This document shows, piece after piece, positions 1-8,597 of a DNA stretch of 38,516 nt; the first letter of the stretch is position 1, and each line of letters begins with the position of its first letter. Under the pieces are notes generated by a model, which saw only the letters and a list, made by a program, of their open reading frames with translations, searched no databases and was not told where the DNA came from. Location: NCBI GenBank assembly GCA_937991945.1, contig CALKLO010000029.1:1-38516 (forward strand), in the 5' to 3' direction. The DNA comes from an uncultured Granulosicoccus sp. (GTDB lineage Bacteria > Pseudomonadota > Gammaproteobacteria > Granulosicoccales > Granulosicoccaceae). The position numbers and the translations under genes were made by a program.

Positions 1-4
1 AAAT

Positions 5-391
5 CTATCGGCCTTGCTTTAGCAAGTCACGAATTTCTGTAAGCAATGCAACGTCTGCTGGATCAGCTTCCGGCTCTGCTTCTTTCTCTTTCGCTGCAGC
101 CTCTTTCATCTTATTGATAGCGCGCAGAATCAAGAACACGACGAAAGCAATAATAATAAAGTCTATCGTTGCCTGTATAAATGCCCCGTAACCAATAGCA
201 GCATCTCCCACCTTGATTGACAAGTCTTGAAAATTCACGCCGCCCATAAATACACCAATAATTGGCATTAGGATATTTTCGACGAGCGTGCTGACCATCT
301 TTCCAGTCGCAGCACCAATGATGATGCCGACCGCCATATCGATCAGGCTACCTTTTACTGCAAATTCTTTGAACTCGGAAATCATACCCAT
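5..391 (-). CDS. mscL: Large-conductance mechanosensitive channel MscL
   Basis: Inner-membrane homopentameric channel that opens under membrane tension and releases solutes during hypo-osmotic shock. The protein of about 128 residues starts MGMISEFKEFAVKG, aligning position for position with the E. coli N-terminus. TM1 (about residues 15-40) contains the pore-lining small-residue run GIIIGAATGKMVS, TM2 lies near residues 70-92, and a charged Lys/Glu-rich cytoplasmic helix ends the chain. I chose the ATG at 391 over an upstream one because GGAGT at 399-403 lies 7 nt before it and the N-terminus fits the family. It is the last gene of the minus-strand group in view; a strong terminator separates it from ppiD, so it should have its own promoter in 392-624. 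Length and motifs are normal for the family. Confidence 0.95.
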   Translation of the reverse strand: MGMISEFKEFAVKGSLIDMAVGIIIGAATGKMVSTLVENILMPIIGVFMGGVNFQDLSIKVGDAAIGYGAFIQATIDFIIIAFVVFLILRAINKMKEAAAKEKEAEPEADPADVALLTEIRDLLKQGR

Positions 392-768
392 TTTTCTTAC
401 TCCGTAAAACAATATTGGTTTAGGTTACGTCCAGTACAACTCTTAGCCCTGTGCCTAAGCCGCAATGGGAACAGAGCCAATACTAAGGATGTATTACAAC
501 CTTGTCACTCACTCATTGACGAATTTAACTTTACTTTTACATAGGCACACAAATCGCCTGCTTCTTGGCGCAATCCAACCCTTAACTCAAGCAAATATTC
601 GAGCAAGCAGTTTTCATCAGACACAAAAAAGGCCATTCCGAGTAAATGCAATGCACTTACACAGAACAGCCTTTTCACTTAGGGTCAGACCTCAAGCGCT
701 GAAATGATCTAACGAACTACTAAAAGCTCATGTAGCCATCTGGTGCTTTTACCGACCCAGACTCCGTG
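392..768. other. mscL-ppiD intergenic region
   Basis: 377 bp without a convincing gene. It contains the long ppiD terminator hairpin (625-675, listed separately). The part between that terminator and mscL must hold the mscL promoter, but I see no box pair good enough to call. An 80-codon plus-strand frame at 465-707 has no recognisable domain, no ribosome binding site, and crosses the terminator, so I do not call it. Confidence 0.6.
625..675 (-). terminator. Long intrinsic terminator downstream of ppiD
   Basis: On the minus strand the arms 675-653 and 649-627 form a stem of 22 pairs in 23 positions around a 3-nt loop (650-652), ending in GCC followed by a T run (A run 625-630 on the plus strand). 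Four of the pairs are G-U wobbles that exist only in minus-strand RNA (positions 634/668, 635/667, 639/663, 646/656); the plus-strand RNA would have A-C mismatches there. This strand asymmetry supports a transcript from the ppiD side. It lies 94 bp past the ppiD stop codon. Confidence 0.85.
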
Positions 769-2733
769 TTAGTAATCAGAGTATGGAGAGGTATAAGGAT
801 CTGTTGAGATATCAATGTCAGCCTTAGCACGCAAACTTTGGATGAACACTTCAAATTCTGTTCCTCCGCGACGAGGATCAGCACCTGGTTCAACGACTCC
901 TCTCAAAGGAGCTGCTGCAGACATTCCCTCACCACTCTGAGATTCTTCCTCAACCGCTAGCTCTGGCACAACTACCGAATCCAAGCGCAATGCTATCAGA
1001 TCTCCATTGGCAGCAGAAACCACATGCGTAACAACGTCACCAGCTGGCTTGGGTAATCCAAAAATCTCAATAACCACATCTCTATCTAATTCTGTAGAGG
1101 AGCGACCCAGAGCAACCTGCTCTATGGCTGAAGCAAAATCATCAGCGCCTGCGATTTCATTAGCAGCAGAACCACCTAGCAGTTTCTCAACAGCCGAATC
1201 TCTAAGAGCACCCAGCATTTCAGTTGCTCTCTCACCTTTTAACGTATCTGCTAGTTCTTCGCGAACATCATCAATTGTTTTCGGACGCGTATCTTCGTAC
1301 TCAGCAAGACGCAAGACCACAACATGCCCTTGAGCAATCTCTATAGGGTCAGAGTTGATTTCGTCCTGCTTTACTTCGTCGCTAAACATAGCTTGCACGA
1401 TTTGTGGGTTTGTCAAAACCGGCCCAGAATCAGTTTCAGAATCTAACCAATCTGAAGTCTTGATCTCTAACCCAGTTTCATCAGAAGCCACATCAAGCGA
1501 ATCAGGGTTATCGAAAGAATATTCGATTAGTAGCTCTCTCAAGTCGTAAAACGAAGCATCTGCTTGAGTCTGCTTTAGCGTTGCAATAATGTCATCGCTA
1601 ACTTCTTCAAACGGCTTACCGGACTCAGGCAATATCGCATCGAGTTTAATTAAGTGAACACCGAAGTCTGTAACGATTGGATCTGATACAGAACCCACAT
1701 CTCCTAGCGCGTATACCGCTTGCTCAAATTCTGCGACCATGGATCCTGGAGAAATCGTGCCGAGACTACCGCCCAGGTCAGCCGAGCCAACATCGTCTGA
1801 GAATTCCTTAGCCATATCTGCGAAAGATTCACCTGCTTCAATTCTGGCTTTAACTTTTGCAAGTTCAGCGACCTGATCATCTGCATCGCCTTCGTCTGAA
1901 CTTAACAGAATATGTGACGCCTCACGCTGCTCTGCTCTTATAAAACTAGCGCGATTTTCATCGTAATATTCTTGAGCATCTGCCTCACTGACGTCAATTG
2001 AATCAGCAAGGTCATCAATACTTAATTCGATGTATTCAATTTTCATTCTCTCCGGGAAAATGTAATTGTCTTTGTTAGATTCAAAATAAGCGGCAACATC
2101 TTCGTCACTTGTTTCTATTCCACTCTTCGCTTTCTCGAAGTCAAAACGAACCGCTTCTATAGTACGAATTTGTCTCGCTAGCGCTGATAGCCGCTCCGAC
2201 TCTTGAGGGAGTGTAAAACTTGTATCGCTGATACCAGACCTAAACTGGTTGAGCGCTGTATCGTCTCGGTAGCTTTGCTCAAACGCAGGCACCGACATAC
2301 GTGAAGCCTGCAATTGCGACTGATACGTTTCACTGTCAAATTTGCCGTCAACTTGAAAATTAGGCAACTCACGAATAGCTCGACCAAGCGTTTCATCACC
2401 TACTGCAAAACGCTGGTTAACCACTTCACCCTCGAGCACTTGCTGGGTAATCAATTGCTCTAACGCCTGCTCTCTTAGTAACGTCTCGTTAGCTAATGCG
2501 GCTGGCAATTGACCGCCAAACATACGGGCAAGTTGCTGACGTTGCTGCTGATAAGCACGCTCTAGTTGTTGGGAGTTAATAGACTGACCATTAACTTCGG
2601 CTACTGAAGCGACCGTTCCACCACTAAAATAGGAACCGATGCCGACAAGAGCAAATGGAATACAGATCAAGGTGATCAAGGTGTACTTGATCGGTTTCGA
2701 ATTCCTAACTGTTTCTCTTAGATCTAATAGCAT
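769..2733 (-). CDS. ppiD: Periplasmic folding chaperone / peptidyl-prolyl isomerase-like PpiD
   Basis: Membrane-anchored periplasmic chaperone associated with the SecYEG translocon, helping newly translocated proteins fold. About 654 residues. A short cytoplasmic N-terminus (MLLDLRETVRNSKPIKY) precedes one membrane anchor at about residues 18-37, a SurA-like N-terminal chaperone region (about 45-200), and one parvulin-type rotamase domain at about 268-366 with REASHILL, FADMAKEFSDD and GGSLG blocks and the closing FGVHLIKL. The ATG at 2733 is preferred over an in-frame TTG at 2760 because it gives the canonical PpiD N-terminus and GGA lies 9 nt upstream. It follows hupB and two tRNAs, as hupB-ppiD do in E. 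coli, but a terminator at 2858-2880 and two hairpins lie between them, so it is probably transcribed separately. Confidence 0.93.
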   Translation of the reverse strand: MLLDLRETVRNSKPIKYTLITLICIPFALVGIGSYFSGGTVASVAEVNGQSINSQQLERAYQQQRQQLARMFGGQLPAALANETLLREQALEQLITQQVLEGEVVNQRFAVGDETLGRAIRELPNFQVDGKFDSETYQSQLQASRMSVPAFEQSYRDDTALNQFRSGISDTSFTLPQESERLSALARQIRTIEAVRFDFEKAKSGIETSDEDVAAYFESNKDNYIFPERMKIEYIELSIDDLADSIDVSEADAQEYYDENRASFIRAEQREASHILLSSDEGDADDQVAELAKVKARIEAGESFADMAKEFSDDVGSADLGGSLGTISPGSMVAEFEQAVYALGDVGSVSDPIVTDFGVHLIKLDAILPESGKPFEEVSDDIIATLKQTQADASFYDLRELLIEYSFDNPDSLDVASDETGLEIKTSDWLDSETDSGPVLTNPQIVQAMFSDEVKQDEINSDPIEIAQGHVVVLRLAEYEDTRPKTIDDVREELADTLKGERATEMLGALRDSAVEKLLGGSAANEIAGADDFASAIEQVALGRSSTELDRDVVIEIFGLPKPAGDVVTHVVSAANGDLIALRLDSVVVPELAVEEESQSGEGMSAAAPLRGVVEPGADPRRGGTEFEVFIQSLRAKADIDISTDPYTSPYSDY

Positions 2734-2774
2734 TGTGATTTTTCCGTGCCTGATTAACAACCCGCAGCGTGACC

Positions 2775-2843
2775 GCGCTGAACGTAAATAGATTCAGCGC
2801 AATGATGCTTCACTGACCTTCAATGAACTCGAAAAGTTCATTG
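2775..2843 (-). other. Two perfect hairpins in the ppiD leader
   Basis: Two inverted repeats occupy the ppiD upstream region: GCGCTGAA at 2775-2782 with TTCAGCGC at 2793-2800 (8-bp stem, 10-nt loop), and CAATGAACT at 2821-2829 with AGTTCATTG at 2835-2843 (9-bp stem, 5-nt loop). Neither is followed by a T run on either strand, so they are not simple terminators. They could be regulator operators or structures in the ppiD 5' leader. The function is unknown. Confidence 0.5.
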
Positions 2844-2857
2844 TGTATTGCACAACG

Positions 2858-2880
2858 AAAAAAGGGTGCCGAAGCACCCT
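2858..2880 (-). terminator. Intrinsic terminator of the hupB-tRNA transcript
   Basis: On the minus strand GGGTGC, a TTCG tetraloop and GCACCC are followed by six T (plus-strand A run 2858-2863). It is the textbook intrinsic terminator form. It sits 72 bp beyond the tRNA-Asp 3' end and upstream of ppiD, closing the hupB-tRNA-Val-tRNA-Asp unit. Confidence 0.92.
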
Positions 2881-2951
2881 CAAATCGACTTGCCGACTGT
2901 CACCGTCTGGCAAGCAAAGCGTCAAACTACTACAACAACGCTTCTTGGTGT

Positions 2952-3028
2952 TGGCGGAGCGGACGGGACTCGAACCCGCGACCCCCGGCGTGACAGGCCG
3001 GTATTCTAACCAACTGAACTACCGCTCC
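2952..3028 (-). tRNA. tRNA-Asp (GTC)
   Basis: Complete 77-nt cloverleaf with encoded CCA (TGG at 2952-2954 on the plus strand). Acceptor GGAGCGG pairs with CCGCTCC, and the T-loop region reads GGTTCGAGTCC. The anticodon GTC corresponds to plus-strand positions 2992-2994. It lies 5 nt downstream of tRNA-Val and is co-transcribed with it. Confidence 0.97.
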
Positions 3029-3033
3029 AATAA

Positions 3034-3109
3034 TGGTGGGTGCTAACGGGATCGAACCGCTGACCCTCGCCTTGTAAGGGCGATGCTCTACCAGCTGAGC
3101 TAAGCACCC
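3034..3109 (-). tRNA. tRNA-Val (TAC)
   Basis: Complete 76-nt cloverleaf with encoded CCA (3034-3036 on the plus strand). Acceptor GGGTGCT pairs with AGCACCC, the D arm reads TAGCTCAGCTGGTAGAGC, and the T loop reads GGTTCGATCC. The anticodon TAC corresponds to plus-strand 3074-3076. It begins 7 bp after the hupB stop, so it is probably processed from the hupB mRNA. Confidence 0.97.
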
Positions 3110-3116
3110 GAGCAGA

Positions 3117-3389
3117 CTAGTTTACCGCATCTTTCAATGCTTTACCAGCTTTAAAGCTAGGAACATTTGAAGCTGCAATTTGTAATGGCTCACCTGTACG
3201 AGGATTGCGGCCAGTACGAGCTTCACGTTTACGAACAAGGAACGTACCAAATCCTACGAGAGTAACTTGGTCACCCTGCTTCATGGCTTCGGTAACAGCT
3301 TCTAAAACCGCGTCTACAGCACTCGCAGCATCGGCTTTAGTCATTTCGCCTTTAGCAGCAACCGCTTCAACAAACTCACCTTTATTCAT
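3117..3389 (-). CDS. hupB: DNA-binding protein HU (HU-beta type)
   Basis: Small nucleoid-associated protein that bends and compacts DNA as a dimer. 90 residues, the standard HU length. It starts [21 protein letters not shown], has the [30 protein letters not shown]-type beta-arm region (written here as one family block; DNA-intercalating Pro in GRNP near residue 63), and ends with [15 protein letters not shown]. The position between lon and ppiD is the conserved hupB location. GGGGAT lies upstream of the ATG. Two tRNA genes follow within 7 bp and share its terminator. Confidence 0.96.
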   Translation of the reverse strand: MNKGEFVEAVAAKGEMTKADAASAVDAVLEAVTEAMKQGDQVTLVGFGTFLVRKREARTGRNPRTGEPLQIAASNVPSFKAGKALKDAVN

Positions 3390-3575
3390 GAAAAGCTATC
3401 CCCGTTTATTTAGTTGTGTAAGCACCGAAACGACCGGTGTGTTCTTACGCTTTACCTAAGGCGTGAATCATACGCGAAAAAAAGCGAAAAACACACCAAC
3501 CACAGGGGTTTCAGAGCAATTACACAACTTTTTTTACAATCGAACATATTATGCGCAATACAACGCAGCCTTATT

Positions 3576-3630
3576 GCTTATAAGCAGGAGTAAAAACAAT
3601 TTTACCCCTGCACAATCCCTCTTTATAAGC
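3576..3630 (-). repeat. Bipartite inverted repeat downstream of lon
   Basis: GCTTATAA (3576-3583) pairs with TTATAAGC (3623-3630), and directly inside it GCAGGAGTAAAA (3584-3595) pairs with TTTTACCCCTGC (3600-3611) across a 4-nt loop. The single imperfect pair (3589/3606) is a G-U wobble only in minus-strand RNA. In that RNA the two helices form 20 pairs, with an 11-nt bulge on one side. There is no clear T run afterwards, so it may stabilise or process the lon mRNA 3' end rather than terminate it. Confidence 0.55.
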
Positions 3631-3646
3631 CGTACAAAAAACTGAC

Positions 3647-6169
3647 TTAATGCGTTCTAACCGCAGCCGACTGCGAATCAGGCCGATCATCGTTACCAGA
3701 AACTGTCTCTGGCAACTTTTCTTCATCAGGCCCAGGGCTTCTTGCCAGAGCCACTTCCAAAACCTCGTCAATCCACTGAACTGGACGAATATCGAGCCCA
3801 GATTTAATTTCATCGGGTATTTCGGATAAGTCTTTTTCATTTTCGATAGGAATCAGAACCGTATCGATACCGCCGCGCTGCGCAGCCAACAACTTTTCTT
3901 TCAATCCGCCAATGGGTAAAACTTCCCCTCGAAGCGTAATTTCACCAGTCATTGCGACGTTAGCTCGGACTGGCACTCTAGTAAGACTAGAAACAATGCC
4001 AGTGACCATGCCTACACCTGCACTTGGCCCATCTTTAGGTGTGGCACCTTCAGGTACGTGAAGGTGTATATCCTGCTTTTCATGAAAATTCGCCTCTATG
4101 CCTAAAGACTCTGCCCGGCTCCTAACAACCATCATTGCTGCAGTTATCGATTCTTGCATGACATCGCCCAACTGACCTGTTGAACTCAGTTTACCTTTCC
4201 CTGGCACAACCGCTGCTTCAATCGTTAGCAATTCTCCCCCAACAGAGGTCCAAGCAAGGCCAGTCACTTGACCGATCTTGTCTTCCTTTTCAGCTCGACC
4301 ATGACGATGACGAGGAACACCGAGGTAATCATCGATATTTTCAGCCGTCACCTTAACGAGCTCATCGCTGTGTTTATTACCGTCAGCCTTATTTTTTAAT
4401 TCAAGCTCCATAACCTGCCTTACGACTTTGCGGCATATCTTGGAGACTTCACGTTCAAGGTTACGAACACCCGCTTCACGTGTGTAACTTCTGATGATTT
4501 CCATGATCGCGTCATCACTCACGGAGAGCTCTTCTGCATTCAAGCCATTATCTTGCATCTTGCGAGGAAGTAAATAGCGCTCTGCAATATTGAATTTTTC
4601 CATTTCTGTATACCCAGGTATACGGATAACTTCCATTCGGTCGAGCAAAGGCTCGGGAATATTCATGGTATTGGCAGTCGCAACAAACATTACATCTGAT
4701 AAATCGTATTCAACTTCTAAATAGTGATCGGTAAACGTATGGTTTTGCTCTGGATCCAACACTTCAAGTAACGCGGAAGAAGGGTCGCCTCTGAAATCCG
4801 TAGACATCTTGTCAATTTCATCCAGCAAAATTAAAGGATTGCGCCTCTTCACCTTTGCTAGGTTTTGGACAATTTTTCCAGGCATAGAACCAATGTAAGT
4901 GCGACGATGACCGCGGATTTCTGCCTCGTCGCGAACGCCACCTAGTGCCATGCGACTAAATTTTCTACCTGTAGCGCGGGCAATAGATTTCCCCAACGAC
5001 GTTTTACCAACACCTGGAGGTCCCACTAAACACAGTATCGGACCTTTTGCATGCCCCACTCGCTTCTGCACGGCCAGGTATTCAAGAATGCGTTCTTTAA
5101 CTTTCTCTAACCCGTAGTGATCATTCTCGAGAGTTTCAGCAGCTTCAATTAGGGTCTTTTTCAACTTGGACTGTTTCTTCCAAGGCAGACTGACTAACGT
5201 ATCTATATAGTTGCGCACCACTGTTGCTTCAGCAGACATAGGTGACATCATTTTGAGTTTGTTCAACTCAGCTGTTGCTTTCTTTTTAGCTTCCTTGGAC
5301 AGGCCGCCTTTTGAAATCTTCCGACTTAACTCTTCGTTTTCATTAGGCACGTCGTCCATCTCGCCCAGCTCTTTCTGAATAGCTTTCATTTGCTCATTCA
5401 GATAGTACTCACGCTGACTTTTTTCCATTTGCTGCTTTACGCGACCTCGGATGCGCTTTTCAACTTGCAGCATGTCCAACTCTGATTCCATCAAATTGAG
5501 CAGATGCTCAAGTCTCTTTGCTGGGTCGAATAGTTCGAGAATTTTTTGCTTTTCTTCAACGCGTAATGACATTTGCGCTGCAATCATATCGCCCAATCGA
5601 TCAGCATCTTTGACTCCGGTCAAAGAGCTTAAAATTTCAGGCGGTACCTTCTTGTTCATCTTGACGTACTGATCGAACATATTGGTCACTGAGCGCACAA
5701 GCACATCTAGCTCTTTGCCATCAGTATCGATCTTGTCTTCACCAGAGTCATCGCTGTCTTCCGATGGACTATCGGACGCTTCCTTAACCGTGATATCAGC
5801 AACGGTAAAGTCAGCTACAAAATAGCCATCGTCAGCAACGTTGACAGAATCAATCACTGCCCGCTGAACGCCTTCCACTAGAACCTTAATGGTTCCATCC
5901 GGTAATTTTAGAAGCTGCAATATGGTCGCGATGGTTCCGACACGATGAATATCCTCATCGGACGGATCGTCTACCGCAGCACTGGTTTGAGCGGCCAGCA
6001 TGATGCGTTTATCCGCTGACATTGCAGCATCTAACGCGTCTATCGACTTCTCTCTCCCAACAAATAGTGGAATTACCATATGCGGATAAACCACCACATC
6101 GCGCAAAGGCAATACGGGTAGTTGGGAGGCGCTTAAATTGTTTTCGTTTGTTTGTTCGCTGTCAGTCAC
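3647..6169 (-). CDS. lon: ATP-dependent Lon protease (LonA)
   Basis: Cytosolic AAA+ serine protease that degrades misfolded and regulatory proteins. About 840 residues. The N-terminal substrate domain begins at [20 protein letters not shown] (residues 17 on), followed by coiled coil, Walker A GPPGVGKT at 383-390, Walker B LILLDEID at 446-453, and the proteolytic domain with catalytic Ser in PKDGPSAG (about 716) and Lys in GGLKEK (about 759). The start is a GTG at 6169 with AGGAG at 6181-6185; an upstream TTG would add 22 unrelated residues. An acidic, Ser-rich insert (about residues 131-150) in the N-domain is longer than in E. coli. A sigma-32-like promoter (6224-6251) precedes it, and clpX upstream is sealed off by a terminator. 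Confidence 0.96.
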   Translation of the reverse strand: MTDSEQTNENNLSASQLPVLPLRDVVVYPHMVIPLFVGREKSIDALDAAMSADKRIMLAAQTSAAVDDPSDEDIHRVGTIATILQLLKLPDGTIKVLVEGVQRAVIDSVNVADDGYFVADFTVADITVKEASDSPSEDSDDSGEDKIDTDGKELDVLVRSVTNMFDQYVKMNKKVPPEILSSLTGVKDADRLGDMIAAQMSLRVEEKQKILELFDPAKRLEHLLNLMESELDMLQVEKRIRGRVKQQMEKSQREYYLNEQMKAIQKELGEMDDVPNENEELSRKISKGGLSKEAKKKATAELNKLKMMSPMSAEATVVRNYIDTLVSLPWKKQSKLKKTLIEAAETLENDHYGLEKVKERILEYLAVQKRVGHAKGPILCLVGPPGVGKTSLGKSIARATGRKFSRMALGGVRDEAEIRGHRRTYIGSMPGKIVQNLAKVKRRNPLILLDEIDKMSTDFRGDPSSALLEVLDPEQNHTFTDHYLEVEYDLSDVMFVATANTMNIPEPLLDRMEVIRIPGYTEMEKFNIAERYLLPRKMQDNGLNAEELSVSDDAIMEIIRSYTREAGVRNLEREVSKICRKVVRQVMELELKNKADGNKHSDELVKVTAENIDDYLGVPRHRHGRAEKEDKIGQVTGLAWTSVGGELLTIEAAVVPGKGKLSSTGQLGDVMQESITAAMMVVRSRAESLGIEANFHEKQDIHLHVPEGATPKDGPSAGVGMVTGIVSSLTRVPVRANVAMTGEITLRGEVLPIGGLKEKLLAAQRGGIDTVLIPIENEKDLSEIPDEIKSGLDIRPVQWIDEVLEVALARSPGPDEEKLPETVSGNDDRPDSQSAAVRTH

Positions 6170-6223
6170 TGAGCTGAATTCTCCTGAGTGCGGTCGACAT
6201 CTTTTGGTCGAGCATACACGACA

Positions 6224-6251
6224 AGATGAGACCAACTAGAGAAAATTCAAG
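6224..6251 (-). promoter_or_regulatory. Candidate sigma-32 (heat-shock) promoter of lon
   Basis: On the minus strand CTTGAA (plus 6246-6251) is separated by 15 nt from CTCATCT (plus 6224-6230). The known sigma-32 consensus is CTTGAA, 13-17 nt, CCCATnT, so the -35 box matches fully and the -10 differs at one base. The predicted start would lie about 45 nt before the lon GTG codon. Lon is heat-shock induced in E. coli, which fits. Confidence 0.6.
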
Positions 6252-6346
6252 CATATAACCTCAACGAAATGAGGTGGATTTACTCAAGTCGCAACATAAT
6301 CAACAACACAGGGACATAACCCTGACGCTTATTTATACACAGACAC

Positions 6347-6377
6347 AAAAAAGCCGGCTCACTGGGCCGGCTTTTTT
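6347..6377. terminator. Intrinsic terminator after clpX (works in both directions)
   Basis: AGCCGGC (6352-6358) and GCCGGCT (6366-6372) form a GC-rich stem with a 7-nt loop, flanked by six A and six T. It lies 26 bp beyond the clpX stop codon and separates clpX from lon transcription. Confidence 0.92.
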
Positions 6378-6402
6378 CGCAAAACGTAAGAACACTGACT
6401 AA

Positions 6403-7698
6403 CTAGTCATCAGAAGCTGCACGCTTATACATTTCTTCTTCCATTACCTTTTCCTGCCCTTCTAGAAGAAGATATGGCTTCGCCTCGCCCCGCACAACAG
6501 CACCGTCAAGAATGACTTTTTTGACGTTTTCGATTCGTGGCAGCTCGTACATAGTGTCCAGAAGAACGTTTTCCAGAATGGTACGAAGACCTCGAGCACC
6601 CGTTTTACGCTGCAGTGAGTTTTGAGCCACTGCTTGTAGGGCATCTTTACGGAATTCGATATCCACTTCTTCCATAGCAAGTAGCTTCTGATACTGCTTG
6701 GTTATCGCGTTTTTGGGCTCAACAAGAATGCGCACCAGCGCTTCTTCATCTAGCTCTTCAAGAGTCGCAACAACCGGCAGACGACCAACAAATTCTGGAA
6801 TCAAACCAAAACTAATTAAATCCTGAGCTTCGCAATCCATTAGCATTTGGCCAATGTTGCTCGAATCGTCCTTAGATTTAACTTCAGCTCCAAAGCCAAT
6901 TCCGCCTTTGTCGCTGCGATTTTGAATTATCTTTTCCAATCCAGAAAAAGCACCACCACAAATAAAGAGAATATTTGAAGTATCAACCTGTAAAAATTCC
7001 TGCTGCGGATGCTTTCGCCCACCTTGCGGTGGAACAGAAGCGACCGTTCCCTCAATCAATTTCAATAACGCTTGTTGTACACCTTCACCCGATACATCGC
7101 GAGTAATGGAAGGGTTATCGGATTTACGAGAGATTTTGTCGATTTCATCGATGTACACAATGCCAGTCTGAGCTTTCTCGACATCGTAGTCGCACTTTTG
7201 CAGTAGCTTTTGAATGATGTTTTCAACATCTTCTCCCACATAACCGGCCTCGGTTAGTGTGGTTGCATCTGCGATTGTGAACGGCACATTGAGTGTCCGA
7301 GCCAATGTCTCTGCCAACAAAGTTTTACCCGAACCTGTTGGGCCAATAAGTAAAATATTACTCTTGGCTAGCTCGACATCACCTTTCTTGTCCTTGTACT
7401 CCAACCGCTTATAGTGGTTGTAGACAGCAACAGACAAAATTCGCTTAGCCTTTGCTTGACCAATTACGTATTGGTCTAGAAGCTCATTAATTTCGTGAGG
7501 CTTCGGAAGCGCACTATCTTCATCCGTAGTTTGCTCCTGCATTTCCTCTGTAATGATGTCATTACACAGATCAACGCATTCGTCGCAAATAAATACTGAA
7601 GGGCCCGCGATAAGCTTGCGCACTTCATGTTGGCTTTTTCCACAAAAAGAACAATACAGCAGTTTGCCGTCGTCTTTTTTGTCTTCCTGGTCACTCAT
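6403..7698 (-). CDS. clpX: ATP-dependent Clp protease ATP-binding subunit ClpX
   Basis: AAA+ unfoldase that recognises tagged substrates and feeds them into ClpP. 431 residues, close to the usual 420-430. The N-terminal C4 zinc-binding domain has Cys16, 19, 38 and 41. Then come Walker A GPTGSGKT (119-126), pore loop GYVG (152-155), Walker B IVYIDEID (180-187), the IGF loop that docks on ClpP (266-268) and sensor 2 GARGLR (366-371). All catalytic elements are intact. The start at 7698 gives the family N-terminus MSDQ, with AGAGG upstream. clpP lies 153 bp upstream in transcription order; a strong terminator follows. Confidence 0.97.
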   Translation of the reverse strand: MSDQEDKKDDGKLLYCSFCGKSQHEVRKLIAGPSVFICDECVDLCNDIITEEMQEQTTDEDSALPKPHEINELLDQYVIGQAKAKRILSVAVYNHYKRLEYKDKKGDVELAKSNILLIGPTGSGKTLLAETLARTLNVPFTIADATTLTEAGYVGEDVENIIQKLLQKCDYDVEKAQTGIVYIDEIDKISRKSDNPSITRDVSGEGVQQALLKLIEGTVASVPPQGGRKHPQQEFLQVDTSNILFICGGAFSGLEKIIQNRSDKGGIGFGAEVKSKDDSSNIGQMLMDCEAQDLISFGLIPEFVGRLPVVATLEELDEEALVRILVEPKNAITKQYQKLLAMEEVDIEFRKDALQAVAQNSLQRKTGARGLRTILENVLLDTMYELPRIENVKKVILDGAVVRGEAKPYLLLEGQEKVMEEEMYKRAASDD

Positions 7699-7851
7699 GC
7701 TTAACTAACCTCTGGCTTTCCAACACATTGCCGTGTTTCCCAATGAAGATTCAAGCGCCGAAATCGCACCTGAATCACTGGATGCTGGGCGAATCACAGT
7801 TCAAACCAGATCATATGTCCGGCTTGCACTGAATCCAACTGTATTCTAGAA

Positions 7852-8574
7852 CTAGTCTTCAGAGTTCGGCGTTTTACCGCTGCTAGCAACATCGACTTCT
7901 TCGTCACGTGTTTGGACGATTCTGTCTACCAGCCCATACTCAACTGCATCTTCTGCTGTCAAGAAATTATCTCTCTCTGTATCTGCCTTTACCTTTTCAA
8001 CGCTCTGACCGCTATGTTGCGCCATCAGTTTGTTCATTCTTTCTTTTATCGACAGAATTTCTCGGGCATGAATGTCAATATCCGTGGCCTGTCCCTGAAA
8101 ACCGGCCGATGGTTGGTGAATCATTACGCGAGAGTTAGGTAATATGAACCGTTTGCCCGGTTCGCCAGCGTTGAGCAAAAATGCTCCCATGCTGGCTGCT
8201 TGACCAATACAGAGCGTGCTGACATTGGGTTTGATGAACTGCATCGTGTCATATATTGCCATTCCGGCAGTAACTGACCCGCCTGGCGAATTGATATAGA
8301 GTGAAATGTCCTTATCAGGATTATCAGACTCTAAAAATAACAACTGAGCCACAATCAGGTTGGCCATGTAGTCTTCGACTTGGCCAACCATGAATATCAC
8401 GCGTTCTTTGAGTAGGCGTGAATAGATATCGTAAGAGCGCTCTCCGCGAGAAGATTGCTCTACGACCATAGGAACCAGGCCACCCGCCGCGGATGGATTG
8501 CTAGCGCCGAATGATGCGTTACCGTAATTGCCAGGCATTGCGCCGGTAAAACCCCAATTTGGACCTGAATTCAT
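7852..8574 (-). CDS. clpP: ATP-dependent Clp protease proteolytic subunit ClpP
   Basis: Serine peptidase forming the tetradecameric chamber used with ClpX or ClpA. The catalytic triad is visible: Ser128 in GQAASMGA, His153 in MIHQPSAG, and Asp202 in ERDNFL. The start at 8574 gives 240 residues, with an unusually long Gly/Asn/Ser-rich leader of 32 residues before LVPMVVEQ; E. coli has a much shorter propeptide. An internal ATG at codon 13 (8538) is a possible alternative start. The ribosome binding site is weak at both. It lies 23 bp downstream of tig, the usual tig-clpP-clpX order. Confidence 0.95.
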   Translation of the reverse strand: MNSGPNWGFTGAMPGNYGNASFGASNPSAAGGLVPMVVEQSSRGERSYDIYSRLLKERVIFMVGQVEDYMANLIVAQLLFLESDNPDKDISLYINSPGGSVTAGMAIYDTMQFIKPNVSTLCIGQAASMGAFLLNAGEPGKRFILPNSRVMIHQPSAGFQGQATDIDIHAREILSIKERMNKLMAQHSGQSVEKVKADTERDNFLTAEDAVEYGLVDRIVQTRDEEVDVASSGKTPNSED

Positions 8575-8597
8575 TATTAGCTATTCTCGCTCTCTGT

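Noticed and set aside
465-707. 80-codon plus-strand open frame between mscL and ppiD
   Set aside because: No ribosome binding site, no domain, low-complexity composition, and it covers the minus-strand terminator of ppiD.
2843-3046. Short plus-strand open frame over the tRNA-Asp region
   Set aside because: It is antisense to tRNA-Asp and the terminator; its apparent similarity to other peptides comes from tRNA sequence.
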